From contig OX419760.1 of NCBI GenBank assembly GCA_948567375.1, positions 57,548,657 to 57,612,656 on the forward strand: DNA of 64,000 nucleotides, given 5' to 3'. Made by a program: the position numbers and the translations under genes. Below, piece by piece: positions 12,645 to 24,557 of the stretch (positions within the stretch are counted from its first letter, which is position 1; each line of letters begins with the position of its first letter). Under the pieces are notes generated by a model that was not told the origin of the DNA, ran no database searches, and saw only the letters and a list, made by a program, of their open reading frames with translations. This DNA comes from Lunularia cruciata (taxonomy: Eukaryota; Streptophyta; Marchantiopsida; Lunulariales; Lunulariaceae).

Positions 12645-15100
12645 ACTTATTTCTATAAGGATCACCAAGCATTTGCATCCTTGCTTTTCCTCTTGGTCCA
12701 TTGGGGCAATTTTTTCCTTGGACTCTTTTTTGTCCTCAAGCACTTCTTTGCTTAGTAATACACCTTTGTTTTGGTGTACCTCTTCCTTCTTTGCCAATTT
12801 TGACACTTTGTGGTAAGCTACCCCTTTGCTTTTTGGCTCCAACGGTCTTGCTCCTTTATTGATGTCCTCTTTGTGGTCCTTCATGCCTAATGACCATGCC
12901 TCAAATTTTTTTTTTGCCTACACCAAGGCATTCTCCTTCTTCAATCATTACCTTGTCTACTAAAACAATTACACATCTTCTTTGTCCTTGTATGCTTTTC
13001 CTTTATTATCCAAGGATATGATTATTTGTGTAAAGGAGTCATCACTTGTGGACTCCTTGGTCCTCCCTTGGTCTTTGTAGTCTACTTCTTCAATAGATTC
13101 CTTAGACTTCTTTTGTTTTTTTGGTCGTCACCTTTAGCCTAGAAGGAATCTTCCTTTTCTTGTTGTAGTTAGGCTTATCGTTGGCCTCCTCTACCTTCAC
13201 AAAACTCCCTATTTTTGCAAACTCCTCATCTATTAATTTTTACTTCTTGTACATGTATTGCACCTCCAAACATTAAGAGAAGTACCCCTTTGGGAAGAAG
13301 TGTGTAGAAAAGGATGAGGATGGCACTTGTGGAAGAAAGAAGAAAGAGCACTTGTGAAAGAAGATGTGGAAGAATAAGTAGTCGACAAAGGAAACGTTGG
13401 ATCCCAAACCAACCAACACCAGAAGCTAGCAAGCTATCATATACAAGAATTCTAATTTCTTCAGATAAGGAGGTGGTCAAGGACCATGTAGAGAAGTATA
13501 ATCAGCCTTGGCCCAAACTCCTCAAAGATCAAAGAGCAACCTTTAGAAAAAACACACTCTCATGGAATGCACAATGGTGAAGCCAAGACTTCTAGTCCCA
13601 AGGAGAATGTGATAGAGGGTCTGTGGATGATGAGATCTCCTTTATTTCCACCCATGGGAGAAGTGGAATTACAAGAAGAAGAAGTTTTTTTGGGTAGAAG
13701 AGGTGCTTGAGAAGGCAGAGGAAGTACTTGAGGCAAAAGAGGCGATCTCTTGCCAAAACAAGAGGGAATTTATAGCCAAAGGTCAACTTTGGGCCAAAGA
13801 ATAACATCTGGGCAAGGAGTTATCAAAGGTGGAGATACTAGCAACAACAAAGAAGGTACCCAAGTAGAAAGAACCCACCATCTTCATCAAGTTCAAGAAG
13901 GAGGAAAGTGGACCTTTGGCCTTATTCTAAAAAATAAGAGAGGATAGTTCAAGCAAGAAGGAAGCTAGGCTAGTTGGGGTAGAGCCACTTTCTTAGCTAG
14001 TGGTATACAAGGTTGGCCCAACACTAGAATAGATGGAGCAACTCCTCCTCACATATGAAAAGCACAAAGAGAAGATCAAAGATTATGTTATGCTTATTAC
14101 TCATCTATATCAATTAGCACAAGGAGTCAAATTGGAGAAAATGAAAGCACAAGATGAATTTGCAAAAGTTTATGCACAACATCTAGCCATGTGAAAACAA
14201 AGTAATGACTTGTATAGGAGGCAACCAAGCTCAAGGTAGAAAGCATGGCCCTAAAGAAGGAGATCCAAGAAGAGAGGAAGAGGAGGTAGAAGGCATCCAA
14301 GTCCAAGGAAGAACAAGTGTGTCAAGCATTAGCTTGAGGAGCAAGTGAAGGCTTAGGTAGAAGAAGTCAATGCATTGAAGCGATAAGTAGGGTAATTAAA
14401 GGTGGCCTTCATTACAATAGAATTTGGCATCAAGAAGAACTATGTGTGGTTGACTTGTAGGTGAGGAAGCTCATAGAGAACATCAAGGAGGAAGAGGAGG
14501 AGAAGGCAGAAAGCAACAAAGAGCTAGTAGCCTTTTGCGAAGGGATCTTGGGTGACATGAAGGAAAGTAAGGCCCAATTCAAATAAGAGAAGAATGAACT
14601 TTTAGCAAGGATGGAGATGTCTTGTGACGATCTTGAGGAAATTGCAAAGGAGGTAATGAAAACCTCCTTGAAGGCTCAAGACTCAAGATCCCAAGCATAT
14701 GGTCTTATGATGAAGGTATACAAAGACTAGTGCCTACAATAGCTAGCCAACAAGCTACTTGAACACACCTTTAAGAAGTTTGAGAAATCCACAAAGGCAT
14801 TATTGAAGGAGGTCATAGAGTATTGGGGTTGTGTAGATTTGTTGTTAAAGTTTGTAAGGGCAAAGGTAGTTCTTCATAGTAGATTTATGAAGAAGCTACT
14901 TTTTAGCCCAAGAGAAATAGGTAGAAACATGTTAAGTCTAGAATGCTCCTTTGGCCTTAGAAGACATCTTCATCGTAATATATCTTTGCACAAAAATGCT
15001 TTTGACTTAAGACAAGCTTTATAGCCAATGGTTGCAGGACTGTAATTACTTCTACAATAAACAACAAGTGAGTAGCTAAGTTTGTTGTAGACACATAGCC
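12645..15100 (+). other. Decayed coiled-coil coding tract, probably retroelement-derived
   Basis: No intact reading frame exists. The plus strand at about 13,900-15,000 reads Lys/Glu-rich heptad-like stretches (LKVESMALKKEIQEERKRR, IENIKEEEEEKAESNKELV, LLARMEMSCDDLEEIAKEV), typical of a long coiled coil. The minus strand near 12,560-12,880 also reads a Lys/Glu-rich segment. A similar tract occurs on the minus strand at about 56,500-59,560. It lies between an LTR remnant and a copia fossil. I recognise no family. Confidence 0.45.
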
Positions 15101-17935
15101 AACTCTTAATTTCACATTGTGATAAGATCAATAGGTAGGATTAGCAACAAGAGGAGTGGATGTAACAAGGAGATTATAAGCATCCTTAAAAATTGACAAT
15201 CTTCATCAAGGAGTTAGAAACTATATATATGGGTTGTGATCCAAGGAAGATTTGTCTGGCTCTGGCTTTGCTTTGGCTGTCTTGCTCTGGCTTTGAACAC
15301 ATTCTTGAAGCAACATGAGAAGGAGTTTGCAATAGTTGTAAAGCAAAGACCCAAAATTGACAAGTCTTAGAGCTTGTTGACAAAAGGGTCATTGGAAGGG
15401 TGATCCAAAGTGCACTATGTCAAATAGGAACAAGGCAAGTGCTAAAGTTGCTATTGTACATCAACTTGAGAAGTTGGATGTGTTTTGCAAGTCATGTACA
15501 CTTTGTTTGACCAAGCATTGAAGTTTATTTGTATTGATTGTGATATTGATGTGCACATCCAAGGAGATTGAACTAAGCTCCACAACTTCAACAATACATT
15601 CATCAAACTTCAAGGTTATGATGGAAGTGTAAGTGAGTCAAGAGGCTCAAGTGAGATACATCTCACAATTCTAGATCTCAAGTGAAATGAAATTTCTATT
15701 ATTATTAGAGATGTGCATTGGGTACTTATGGCAAGTGATATTATCTTGTCTACAACAAAATTGTGCAAGAAAGGTTGTAAATTCAATTTGGATAAAATTG
15801 GTATGGAATGGGTTTTACTATTATGAGATATCCTCATACGTGCCAAACTTAGGAACAAAGCATACCTTTATGTCTTTTAAGGTTGTAGAAGTTCCACTCG
15901 TAGCAAGTACTAATTTAGCCAGTTGTACACTCATGGAGTGGCACTAAGCTTTAACACATGTATCAATGCATTCTATTTATGAAGCAGAATGCTTAGATGT
16001 AGTTGATAGATTAATCATCAAAGGAGAGATAAATAAGATACCTAGTTATGACTCATTCATTGTTGGTAAGGCACATCACCAACCATTTCCAAATAGACAT
16101 AAGCATGGAAATGGTGTTTTAGATTTGATAGTGTCAAATCTTGGATACTCTAATATAGGCAGTTTTAGTGGTGCCCAATTGGTTAGTTGTGTTTATGGAT
16201 GAGTACTTTGGTTATACACGTTTAACATTTTTGCAAACCAAGGATTCAATTGTAGGCCCACTATAAGACTTGGAAAATAGAAGCTCAAAAGAAGACAAGG
16301 TGAAAGGTGAAGATGGTTTTAATAAACCAAGGGTCAAAATTTTTGAACCATAAGCTCCATTCATACTTCAAGTCTGAATAGATTTAACATATGGTAACTC
16401 TAGCCTACACACATGTGATTGTAGGGATGGAAAAATTCATGATGCACATAGTATTTAAAGGATTTTTCACTCTCTTTGTTGATTCAAATATGAGTCTTCA
16501 ATATTGTCTATTTATAGCTAGGTTTGTGACTAGGACTCAAAATTGACTACCATTGGCCAGATTTGGAGGTATGGCACCATATGGAGCAATTTTTTATAAC
16601 AAGCCTTCACTCTCCTATGCTTATTATTTTGGATGTTTAGCTTGGTATCATATAAGAAAGAAGAAAAGCCACAAATATGATGCGAATCCAAGAAGGTGAA
16701 TTTGTGTTAGATATTCTTAGATTGCAAAAGGATATGAGATTTTTGACCCTAAAATTAAGATATTCATTCTTAGTAGAGATGTGGTGTATCTTGACATTAA
16801 TGCAAGTAAGGCAAGTCTCAAATCTCTATCAATTGCTAAGTAAAGGGAAGATGAGCAAATTAATAATGCATGGCTCTTATTTCCATACCCTAAGTTAGAT
16901 AATCAAACTCAAAGTATGGAATTACAAGTCCATGAAAGATTTGGAGTTGCAAAAACTATCCCAAATCTGACACCAAAAGTTGGAGAAGAAGTATCTTTCT
17001 CATAGAGACAAGTGGAGACATCTTGACCAAGACGGTACAACATAAGTGATGTGAATCCAACAAACATCATTGAAGGCAGAAGACAACATAGAACTCCTTA
17101 AGAAGGAGATTATTACTTTGTCCAAGGTGAAGTTGACTATTCCAAGGTGAAGTCTCTGATTGAGATTGTGGATGCTATTCATGTTGTCAAAGTTGAATCT
17201 GACTATTCAATTGAGATCATGGACATTGAATAGTCAGATTGTGTTGAAGTTGAATCTGATCCAAAGATGGTCCAACAAGCCATGAGATCATGTTTTAGCA
17301 AGGAATAGGTCTTGGTGAGCTTAGCAATTTTCTTGGCATTTACTTCTTGCATAAAGAGGATAGTATTATCTTGCTTAGCCAAGTGAAGTATATTTCTCAT
17401 AGGTTGAAGGAGTTTAGGATGGAGAATGCAGATTCCCATTGAGAAAGGCCACTTTAATGAACATATGGGTGACAAGTTGTTAGATTGAGATGGAATGAAG
17501 CTTTACTAGAAGGCTATATGTTCTCTAATATACTTAGCAAATGGTACAAGAAGTAGAGTATGTTGTTGCATCATTTGTACTAACTATAAAGGAGGCTTTG
17601 TGGTTAAAAAAGTATGGAAGGATTATTGGGTTGAACAATTAGGCATAGTTCTCATACATGAAGCTAATAAATTGTGCATAGCAATGTTAAAAATCTTACG
17701 CATCATGGTCGTACTAAGCATTATGATATTCAATATCATTTTATTAAGCAATGTAAAGAGAATAGAGAAGTTGAGAGGAGATATTGTGTTGATAAGGACA
17801 TGGCAATAGATATTTTTACAAAACCTTTCACTAAAGCTAAATTTGTTGCTTGTAGAGATATGTTAGGGATAGTTCTTGCAAATGTTATAGTCCCCCCTTG
17901 TGGGGAAGGAAGAAGTGTAGAATAAACTCATGAAC
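15100..17935 (+). mobile_element. Decayed Ty1/copia element
   Basis: Scattered copia signatures occur in the expected order: a GAG-pre-integrase/integrase start at about 15,960-16,180 (GKAHHQPFP, GVLDLIVSNLG), an RT tail at about 17,310-17,420 (LGELSNFLGIYFL, KYISHRLKEFRMENA), and an RNase H end at about 17,680-17,890 (YDIQYHFIKQCKENREVE, DMAIDIFTKPFTKAKFVACR, which parallels the ADILTKPL box of copia RNase H). LTRs were not found. It is heavily broken, with many interruptions, so it is an old insertion. Both outer limits are approximate. Confidence 0.75.
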
Positions 17936-18159
17936 AGAGGCACCCAGCAGGACCCAAACATTACTTATCTTTGATGCAGATTGAAACCATAAGCAACGGG
18001 TGGTTAGATAACTCAAGAAAACAATATAGCCAAGATGCTTTCACGACGGTAGGGTTAGAGAACTTAGAGAGGCTAGGGATCACCCGCGAGACTACGCGGT
18101 ATCGGGATTTTGGACACCCTGCAGTAGCAAGCGCGGAGCAGTAGATTCAGCTCGTCAGG
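17936..18159 (+). promoter_or_regulatory. Upstream region of the Sm-G gene
   Basis: This lies between the copia fossil and the Sm-G start codon, where base composition becomes less AT-rich. No clear TATA box was seen. It is assigned as promoter and 5' leader by position only. Confidence 0.35.
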
Positions 18160-19153
18160 ATGAGCAAATCAGGACAGCCTCCGGATTTGAAGAAGTGGGT
18201 GTTTACTTTGTTCCTCGGACAGGAAGAATATGTAATGAGCGATTGACGGGTTGAAATTAAGTCACATAGCTTTAGAGAATTACAAGTGTAAATGTCCAGA
18301 ATTTTCTGATGTGTTTGTGAGTCACAGTCAATCTTATTGTCCTTTCGAGCTATTAGAGTGAACTAATGCGTGACGATCGAACTTAGCATGTGCTTAACCC
18401 GATGTAGGCCGTCAGGTTCAGAGTCTTTCTGGTTCTTGGTGATGCAGCCCTATTGATTCCTATTCACCGCAATGTGTGTAGTATAATTTAAGCGAAAGAG
18501 AAACCGTGGTGGAAATTCGATGCCCTTAATGAATTTTGAAACTTTCTGTTCTGACAGGTATATGGACAGAAAGCTCAACAGTAAGTGACCTGGAGGCCTG
18601 CATATACTGGCGGCAGTAAAGTGTTTTGCAAATTTTCGCTGGAACCCTGTTATTGCGAAGCAGTCGATATTCGAAGTTTCTGGCGCGCCTTGATGTTTTC
18701 TTGTACTTACTTCTTATTACCCTGTAGTGTTTTTACGGTACATGGATAACAAGATGTCTGTTTCTGGTGTTTCAGTCAAGCTCAACGCTAACCGTGTCGT
18801 CGTTGGAGTACTCCGGGGTTTTGATCAGTTTATGAACCTTGTGCTGGACAACACTGTTGAGATTAACGGTGCTGAGAGAAATGAAATCGGCATGGTGGTA
18901 AGCCCTCTCACACCCACTATGCTGGTAACTTGATAGTCCAGACTCTCATCTGTAACTCATGTCGTTCATATGGGCTGTTTCACCCGCTGTTGAGAGATTT
19001 CTCTTAACACAGCGTGCATGCAATTTTAATACAAGGATTGTAATTCTGGTGTTTCTAATGAGATAATAACAGTTGGTTAATCTGTCTTTTATCGTGCAGG
19101 TCATACGCGGGAACAGCGTAGTCATGATAGAGGCTCTGGAAAGTGTGAGATGA
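18160..19153 (+). CDS. SNRPG: Small nuclear ribonucleoprotein G (Sm-G), core spliceosomal Sm protein
   Basis: Sm-G is one of seven Sm proteins forming the ring on U1, U2, U4 and U5 snRNAs. Three exons are seen: 18,160-18,194 (MSKSGQPPDLK), about 18,738-18,897 (YMDNK, then KLNANRVVVGVLRGFDQFMN, LVLDNTVEING, EIGMV) and 19,100-19,153 (VIRGNSVVMIEALESVR, stop). They join in frame to 82 residues; plant Sm-G is about 80. Both Sm motifs are present (GFDQFMN in Sm1, IRGNS in Sm2). Two oddities stand out. The join giving the family sequence DLKKYMD uses donor GTGGGT, but the acceptor side reads TTTTTACG with no AG. There are also five extra residues (VSGVS) between KMS and VKLN. Intron 2 is normal GT-AG. 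It could be a damaged allele or an assembly slip. Identity of the family is near certain. Confidence 0.85.
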
Positions 19154-20321
19154 GTTTTTTGATCCGATAGTACTACTCAATTGTATAGTGTTATGGGGAG
19201 AGGCCGTCGATCTTTGACTTCTCCCGCACTTTCGAGAAGCAGGCATTAAGCTCAAAATTTTGGAACATCAGTTTTAGCTCATCATGTCCATTGTAAGGCT
19301 CCATTGCAATCTCGATCGTCTAGGTCCTTTGTGCCCGGCTAGATGCACCAGTTTGCAACGAGTGTACCCTAACTTGTAATAATGAGTGTCAATGAGGACT
19401 GGCATGGCAGGAAACAATGATTCTTCAACGCCTTTTGCAATTTGAATGCCGGGGTAAACTTTGGGCGAGAGAGAACACCACATTTTGCACACTTTTCTAG
19501 GCTGGAAATATCTGCCAAACCTGGAGGGCCTCCATAAGAACACCAAAGTCCATCTTTTCTACTACTGTGTCCTTCTATTCTGGATGTCAGTTACAGCATT
19601 AGTTTTGTCAATTCTCCTTTGCATATGTGTGTACTTGTGCTTTGTGTCCACAGCTGAACACCTCGGAACCTTGTAGGATGGGTACAATATTTTTGTGGCA
19701 TCAGAAGGATATTTCCAGGCCTGACAGTGTCTTTTTACTCGGTGGCGATATGGAATCTATTCTAGAAGAGAGGATGGGTATAAATGTCGTTTGTGAATTT
19801 TTGGCGACGATATGATATGGAATCTGTTTCAGATGAGAGTATGGGTATAAATATTACGAAGTTCTGTGGGTTACGAAGTTCTGTGGGTTCTGTAGTCTTC
19901 AGGGACTTGCATCCTCGAAAATTTGGATGTGTGAACAAAATATGAATGGATTACTTCGGTGTACTTTAAAACTGGGGAAGAAATTTGGAGACCTAAACAA
20001 TGCACTTGGATTGTTTCAATGTACTTAAACCGGGGAAAAAAACGGAGAAGGTGAACACAAAGGGAACGAACTGTTCCGGTTTACCTTAAAATGTGGGGAA
20101 GAAACCGGAGGAAGAAAAACAAAGTCGGAATAAGACCTTTGGATCTCTCTCATGGACCAGAAGAGCGCGAGGACTGCAGTGGACACTGACCATGATGAAT
20201 TTGGGGTCGTAACCCACCACAGATGTGTGGCAAACATTTGTTTCTTGACCTGGAGAGTTTAGAGTTTAGGGTTTAGAGAAAATTGAGATGGTATTTTGCA
20301 AATGTGTTATCATATAAGAGT

Positions 20322-20551
20322 AAAGCATACATCTAAATCTTGGGAATAGAGAAAACAAAGTAATCAGGAAAGCTGAGTTCTAGACTTGGATTATCGGTTC
20401 TCACTTAAGACTGAGAACGGCGAAGAGAATAAGAATAAAGCATACATCTAAATCTTGGGAATAGAGAAAACGAAGTAATCAGGAAAGCTGAGTTCTAGAT
20501 TTAGATTATCGGTTCTCACTAAAGACTGAGAACGGCGAAGAGAGGAAATTT
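20322..20551. repeat. Tandem duplication, two 115-bp units
   Basis: AAAGCATACATCTAAATCTT recurs exactly 115 bp apart (20,322 and 20,437), and the similarity runs the full unit with a few differences (for example ACAAAG/ACGAAG). No coding sense was seen. Confidence 0.85.
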
Positions 20552-21754
20552 GGGTATGGGTAGAGCAATTACGTCACACGGGAAAAGTAACTGCACCACA
20601 AATGGAATTCAAGTTCAATTTTCTTGATTTTGTTGAAACTCATAAGTTCTTTCTTTTCTGTGTTCATGGGAAACTTAATCACCCGATGGGGAGTTGCTAA
20701 AACTATCATCGTAGGCATCTTAAAACTCTATCTACTTTTCCCTCGCGTGATCTGATGTTTTCGTTCCAGATTGTTTAACTCCAAATCTCACCATCCAAAT
20801 GAAGGTTGATTAGGAACATCTTTGTAGGCATGTGCTTGTGTTGCAGCATGGATGCCCAATCATGTTGATCATTTTACACTTTATCTCCATTTTTCTTTTT
20901 TTCCAAACTATCACCGAAGAAAATCCATTTCAATTATTGGTAGATTGGTTGGAGTTATCACTCAATGATTAAAATATTATCATAGGCATGTGTCGTCTAT
21001 AGGGGCTCCATACGGAACCATTACAAATTTCATCAACCTCATTTTTTTGGGGTGTCTTATTATCTTTCGAAGCGTATTCTCTACAATCACAAAGGAATCG
21101 AGTTGAGATTATCTATCCGAATACTGTTTTTCTATATGCCGTCGATTGTGACTAGAATCGCTGTTAGTTTGAACGAGTCACATTTGGACACATAGTTCTT
21201 TCCTTGCCATCGACCAGACGGAGGGTGTAGATTACTACATCTTTTTAACAAGAGATATTTGCGCACAAAACAGGAGCTCGCTCTTCGCTCATTTGTTGAA
21301 AGATGTAAGTTATTGTACCTTTCTATGTGACAGGTTTGGGAGCGTGTTAGGTTCTATCTTTATAAAGAGTTTGTAAATCATCGAGTCAAAAAGAACATTG
21401 TCCAAGTAGAAGCTCGTATAAAGCTCCATGTTCAGGGCTACTAAATCAGACGAGTAAAAACTGAACATTATAGAAGTATAGAATAGCACGTATAGGATAG
21501 CAACAAGGACGAGGAAAACCCATCAATCAAACTGTACAAGGTATCACGCAATGAAGTTGATCACGGCACAATCATTTCATTGAAAGAAGTTTATCACGCC
21601 AGCATTTCGTTGAAAGAACTTCATGAATAAAGTTCCACGATAACGTATCCAGGAAAAGATAATCTAGAAAAAGGCAGATGCAATTCGAATTGCGTTTGGG
21701 GTTGGAGGGCATTGGGAATAGTGAGGAAGAAACTTGACATTCATTTGCATGCCA

Positions 21755-21756
<2 letters not shown>

Positions 21757-21805
<49 letters not shown>
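21757..21805. repeat. (GA)n microsatellite
   Basis: About 48 bp of uninterrupted GA dinucleotides. The Leu/Ser and Arg/Glu reading frames through it are artefacts of the repeat. Confidence 0.95.
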
Positions 21806-21808
<3 letters not shown>

Positions 21809-24557
21809 ATTATCCGCAAGCAAGGCTATGCACATGCCTTCAGCTTCAAGTGATACATTTTCAGTTTGTCTTTAAGGTTATCGGAAATCGGTTGAAATTT
21901 GTCAATGAGGTTTCTGTATATTTGTTGCAGGGCCACTGGTTGTGACCAATAAGCAATAAAGAATTATCCCAAGGAATAGTTTCCCGGTCTTTGTTCACGT
22001 GGTTCAGCTTCTGGTTCTGGTAAACGAACAGGTCTGGATTACCATCGTCAATCCCGCAGAAGTTTTAGAGGTAGATTGGGCGGCAAATCTAAGAAATACA
22101 CAAGCAAACACAAGGTGTAAATCCGATAATCTAGTTATGAGAGATTTCTTTCATTACAAATCCCACCCACACAACGACACTGGAACAAGTAGATAGGTAT
22201 GGTAATCTTTGCCAACTTGATCAAAGCTCGAACAAAATATTCCCCTTCTAAGATACAAATCCATCTCCCGTTCGTTGAACGGCTTCCGTCGAATTTCTCT
22301 AATATCCATCTCCCCATAAAGTTTGAATATTGGAATCATAAGAATATTGGGGTAAAAAATAATAGGATAGAATTCATAAGAAACTAATAAGATATGAATA
22401 TGAGCAAAAAGCTATGTAAACCATATGTTGATCCAACATGCTGAGTTGTTTATCTACGTCCATAGAGGGATGGATGCATTGTCTCAATTTCCCATAATAT
22501 ACCATGAAAGAATGCTACTTCCAAGGCAATCGGTTCGCGTGCAGGTGTGTACCATTCATAAACTGCATCACTTTATTACAAAAACCAAATACTCATATCT
22601 GTGTTTACTTTTGCAGAGAAACAGAACTTTGAGTACTAATGTCAAGAGATAATAAGCAATGAGCTTCTCAGCTTCTCGGAATTAAGATAGAATATTTGAC
22701 CTCCCCGGTCTTAGTTTCACCGGATGGTAATGCAAGCCAGATATTGAACAGTGTGCTCAATTACACAATCTATATGAGTGAGTAAGAATTTCGATACATT
22801 CAGATTCATTAAATTCTCATATGGGCGAGACTTTTGGGTTCCATTCATCTGTTGCCGGGGATGTGTTGAAGCTCGCTCTTGTACTCGACAAAAGATTGTA
22901 TACCTTTGCAAAGGAGCATTATTTTACTTTTTATCCTGAACCTCTTACTTTCACACCCCCCGGCTATATTTCTATCCTCTCGTTCATCATCATTTATCAT
23001 TATCATGTTCTTATGAACCCCATAAGCACACGCAACTTTCATCCATTTCAAGCAGGAAAGGAGCTCGCGTCTTGCCCAGACGATCCTCTAATTCCGTACA
23101 CGGGACTTGACTGAAAATACCCAATGAAGTGTTTTGCTCGTGCAAAAGTGGTCTCATCGTGCACCAAAGGGACAGTGAGCCCCATCATTAAGGCCGACCT
23201 GGCACAGAGAAAGAGCCACCACTTTTGCACTTACTTTCTTGGATTATCATGATCAAAATTCCAAAGTCATGGATTAGTTTTCAGTAAATTTTGGGATTAG
23301 AATAGACATATTTTGTATAGTTTTTTTTACTTCTTACGTTACTTTTAAAGTATTACTTATTATAAATTTCTAATCGTCGTGTTCAAATGCATATCTATTT
23401 CTTTAGGAGAGGTGCGACCAACGGAGCACAAGAACGCTGGTCACATAACAGAAGCTACCCGAGCTAATTCAGCTAGAGCACAAGTTGAGTACTTTTATGA
23501 GCTATGGATACTCGGATCTAGATTCCCACGTTACTCCACAATAGCCAAAGGTTTCCAGACTTTTTGTCTAAGGGATGAAAGTTACAGAAACCACTGCTCC
23601 TGTCACTACACATGGTTCTGGTATTGACATTTAGAATGGGTCCAAACACCGTAAACAGAAGTAACAGCTCCGATCTGAAGGGATGGTAGTCTGAAATAAT
23701 ATTATGAAGGTTAGGACACGGAACAAACAGGAAGTCCTCTCTAATGCAAATGCTGCTACGTACATGAACCACCATGACACTTGGACGAAACCAGTACTTG
23801 GCACCTTAGTTAGACCTCCATCTCGACCAGGAGGTACATCACAGAAACCTAATGTTGACAAAGTCTTCTCTTCCTTCCTTCCTTCCTTACTTCTTACTCG
23901 CCCAGAGGCAGTTTTCACTTAACCTGAAAGTGTGTTTTAACAGGTTCACTAACACGTCGTCTGAATCTCGAAGTCCGAGAAAGTACATGCTGCTCTATAC
24001 CACCTCAATGAACCCTTCTGCAGCTAAGTTTGTTAGGTAAGTTACGCATACCATAATCTGAGGCTAATCCGCTGTGAGTGTCTAAAGGCACAACATTTAC
24101 CGTTTCCGGATTGGTAGGACCGTCTTTCATCGTTGAATGATGCAACTGGTAATGAGCAGGTGAACATTCAGAGCAGAAGTAGTTCTACCCGCTTTTAGCG
24201 CCATGAGATCGTCACCTCCTGTGCACAAGACTCCCTCATCCGATTTGTTATAAAAGGAGAGATAAAATCTGAAAATCAAATCCAGCCAAGAAGATTTACA
24301 GATTAATGCCAACATCTCCTTCCTACAGAAACAATTGACCACAGGTAGTAACAAAGCACAGCTGGAAGAACATCGAGACATCACCATCGGCTCTTCCATT
24401 CAGAAGTGGCCTTCCGCATCACACTAGGAAATACAATTGGGGTCCACCTTTGACTCAAACTCCCTCTTCTCCTCCTCTTGGTTTCCCCCATTGACATCTT
24501 TCTCGAGGCCTTGGCATTTGCACTCAGATTTTGGTAATGTGCAGAGAGGGGTTCATG

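Larger units (their letters stand above)
19154..24557. other. Intergenic region between convergent Sm-G and PAI genes
   Basis: No gene was recognised in 5.4 kb. It holds imperfect short repeats at about 19,740-20,130 (a block with GATATGGAATCT and ATGGGTATAAAT twice; a GGGGAAGAAA block about three times), a 115-bp tandem pair at 20,322-20,551 and a GA microsatellite at about 21,757-21,805. A run resembling the telomere motif (GTTTAGGGTTTAG) lies near 20,262. Confidence 0.6.

Noticed and set aside
21572-21945. Open frames with Leu-Ser and Arg-Glu runs on both strands
   Set aside because: They are produced by the GA microsatellite.
22425-22652. Two open stretches joined in frame by a 73-bp-like GTGTGT...TTGCAG intron
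   Set aside because: The 50-residue product has no recognisable domain and no supporting flanking exons; one plausible intron is expected by chance in this much sequence.
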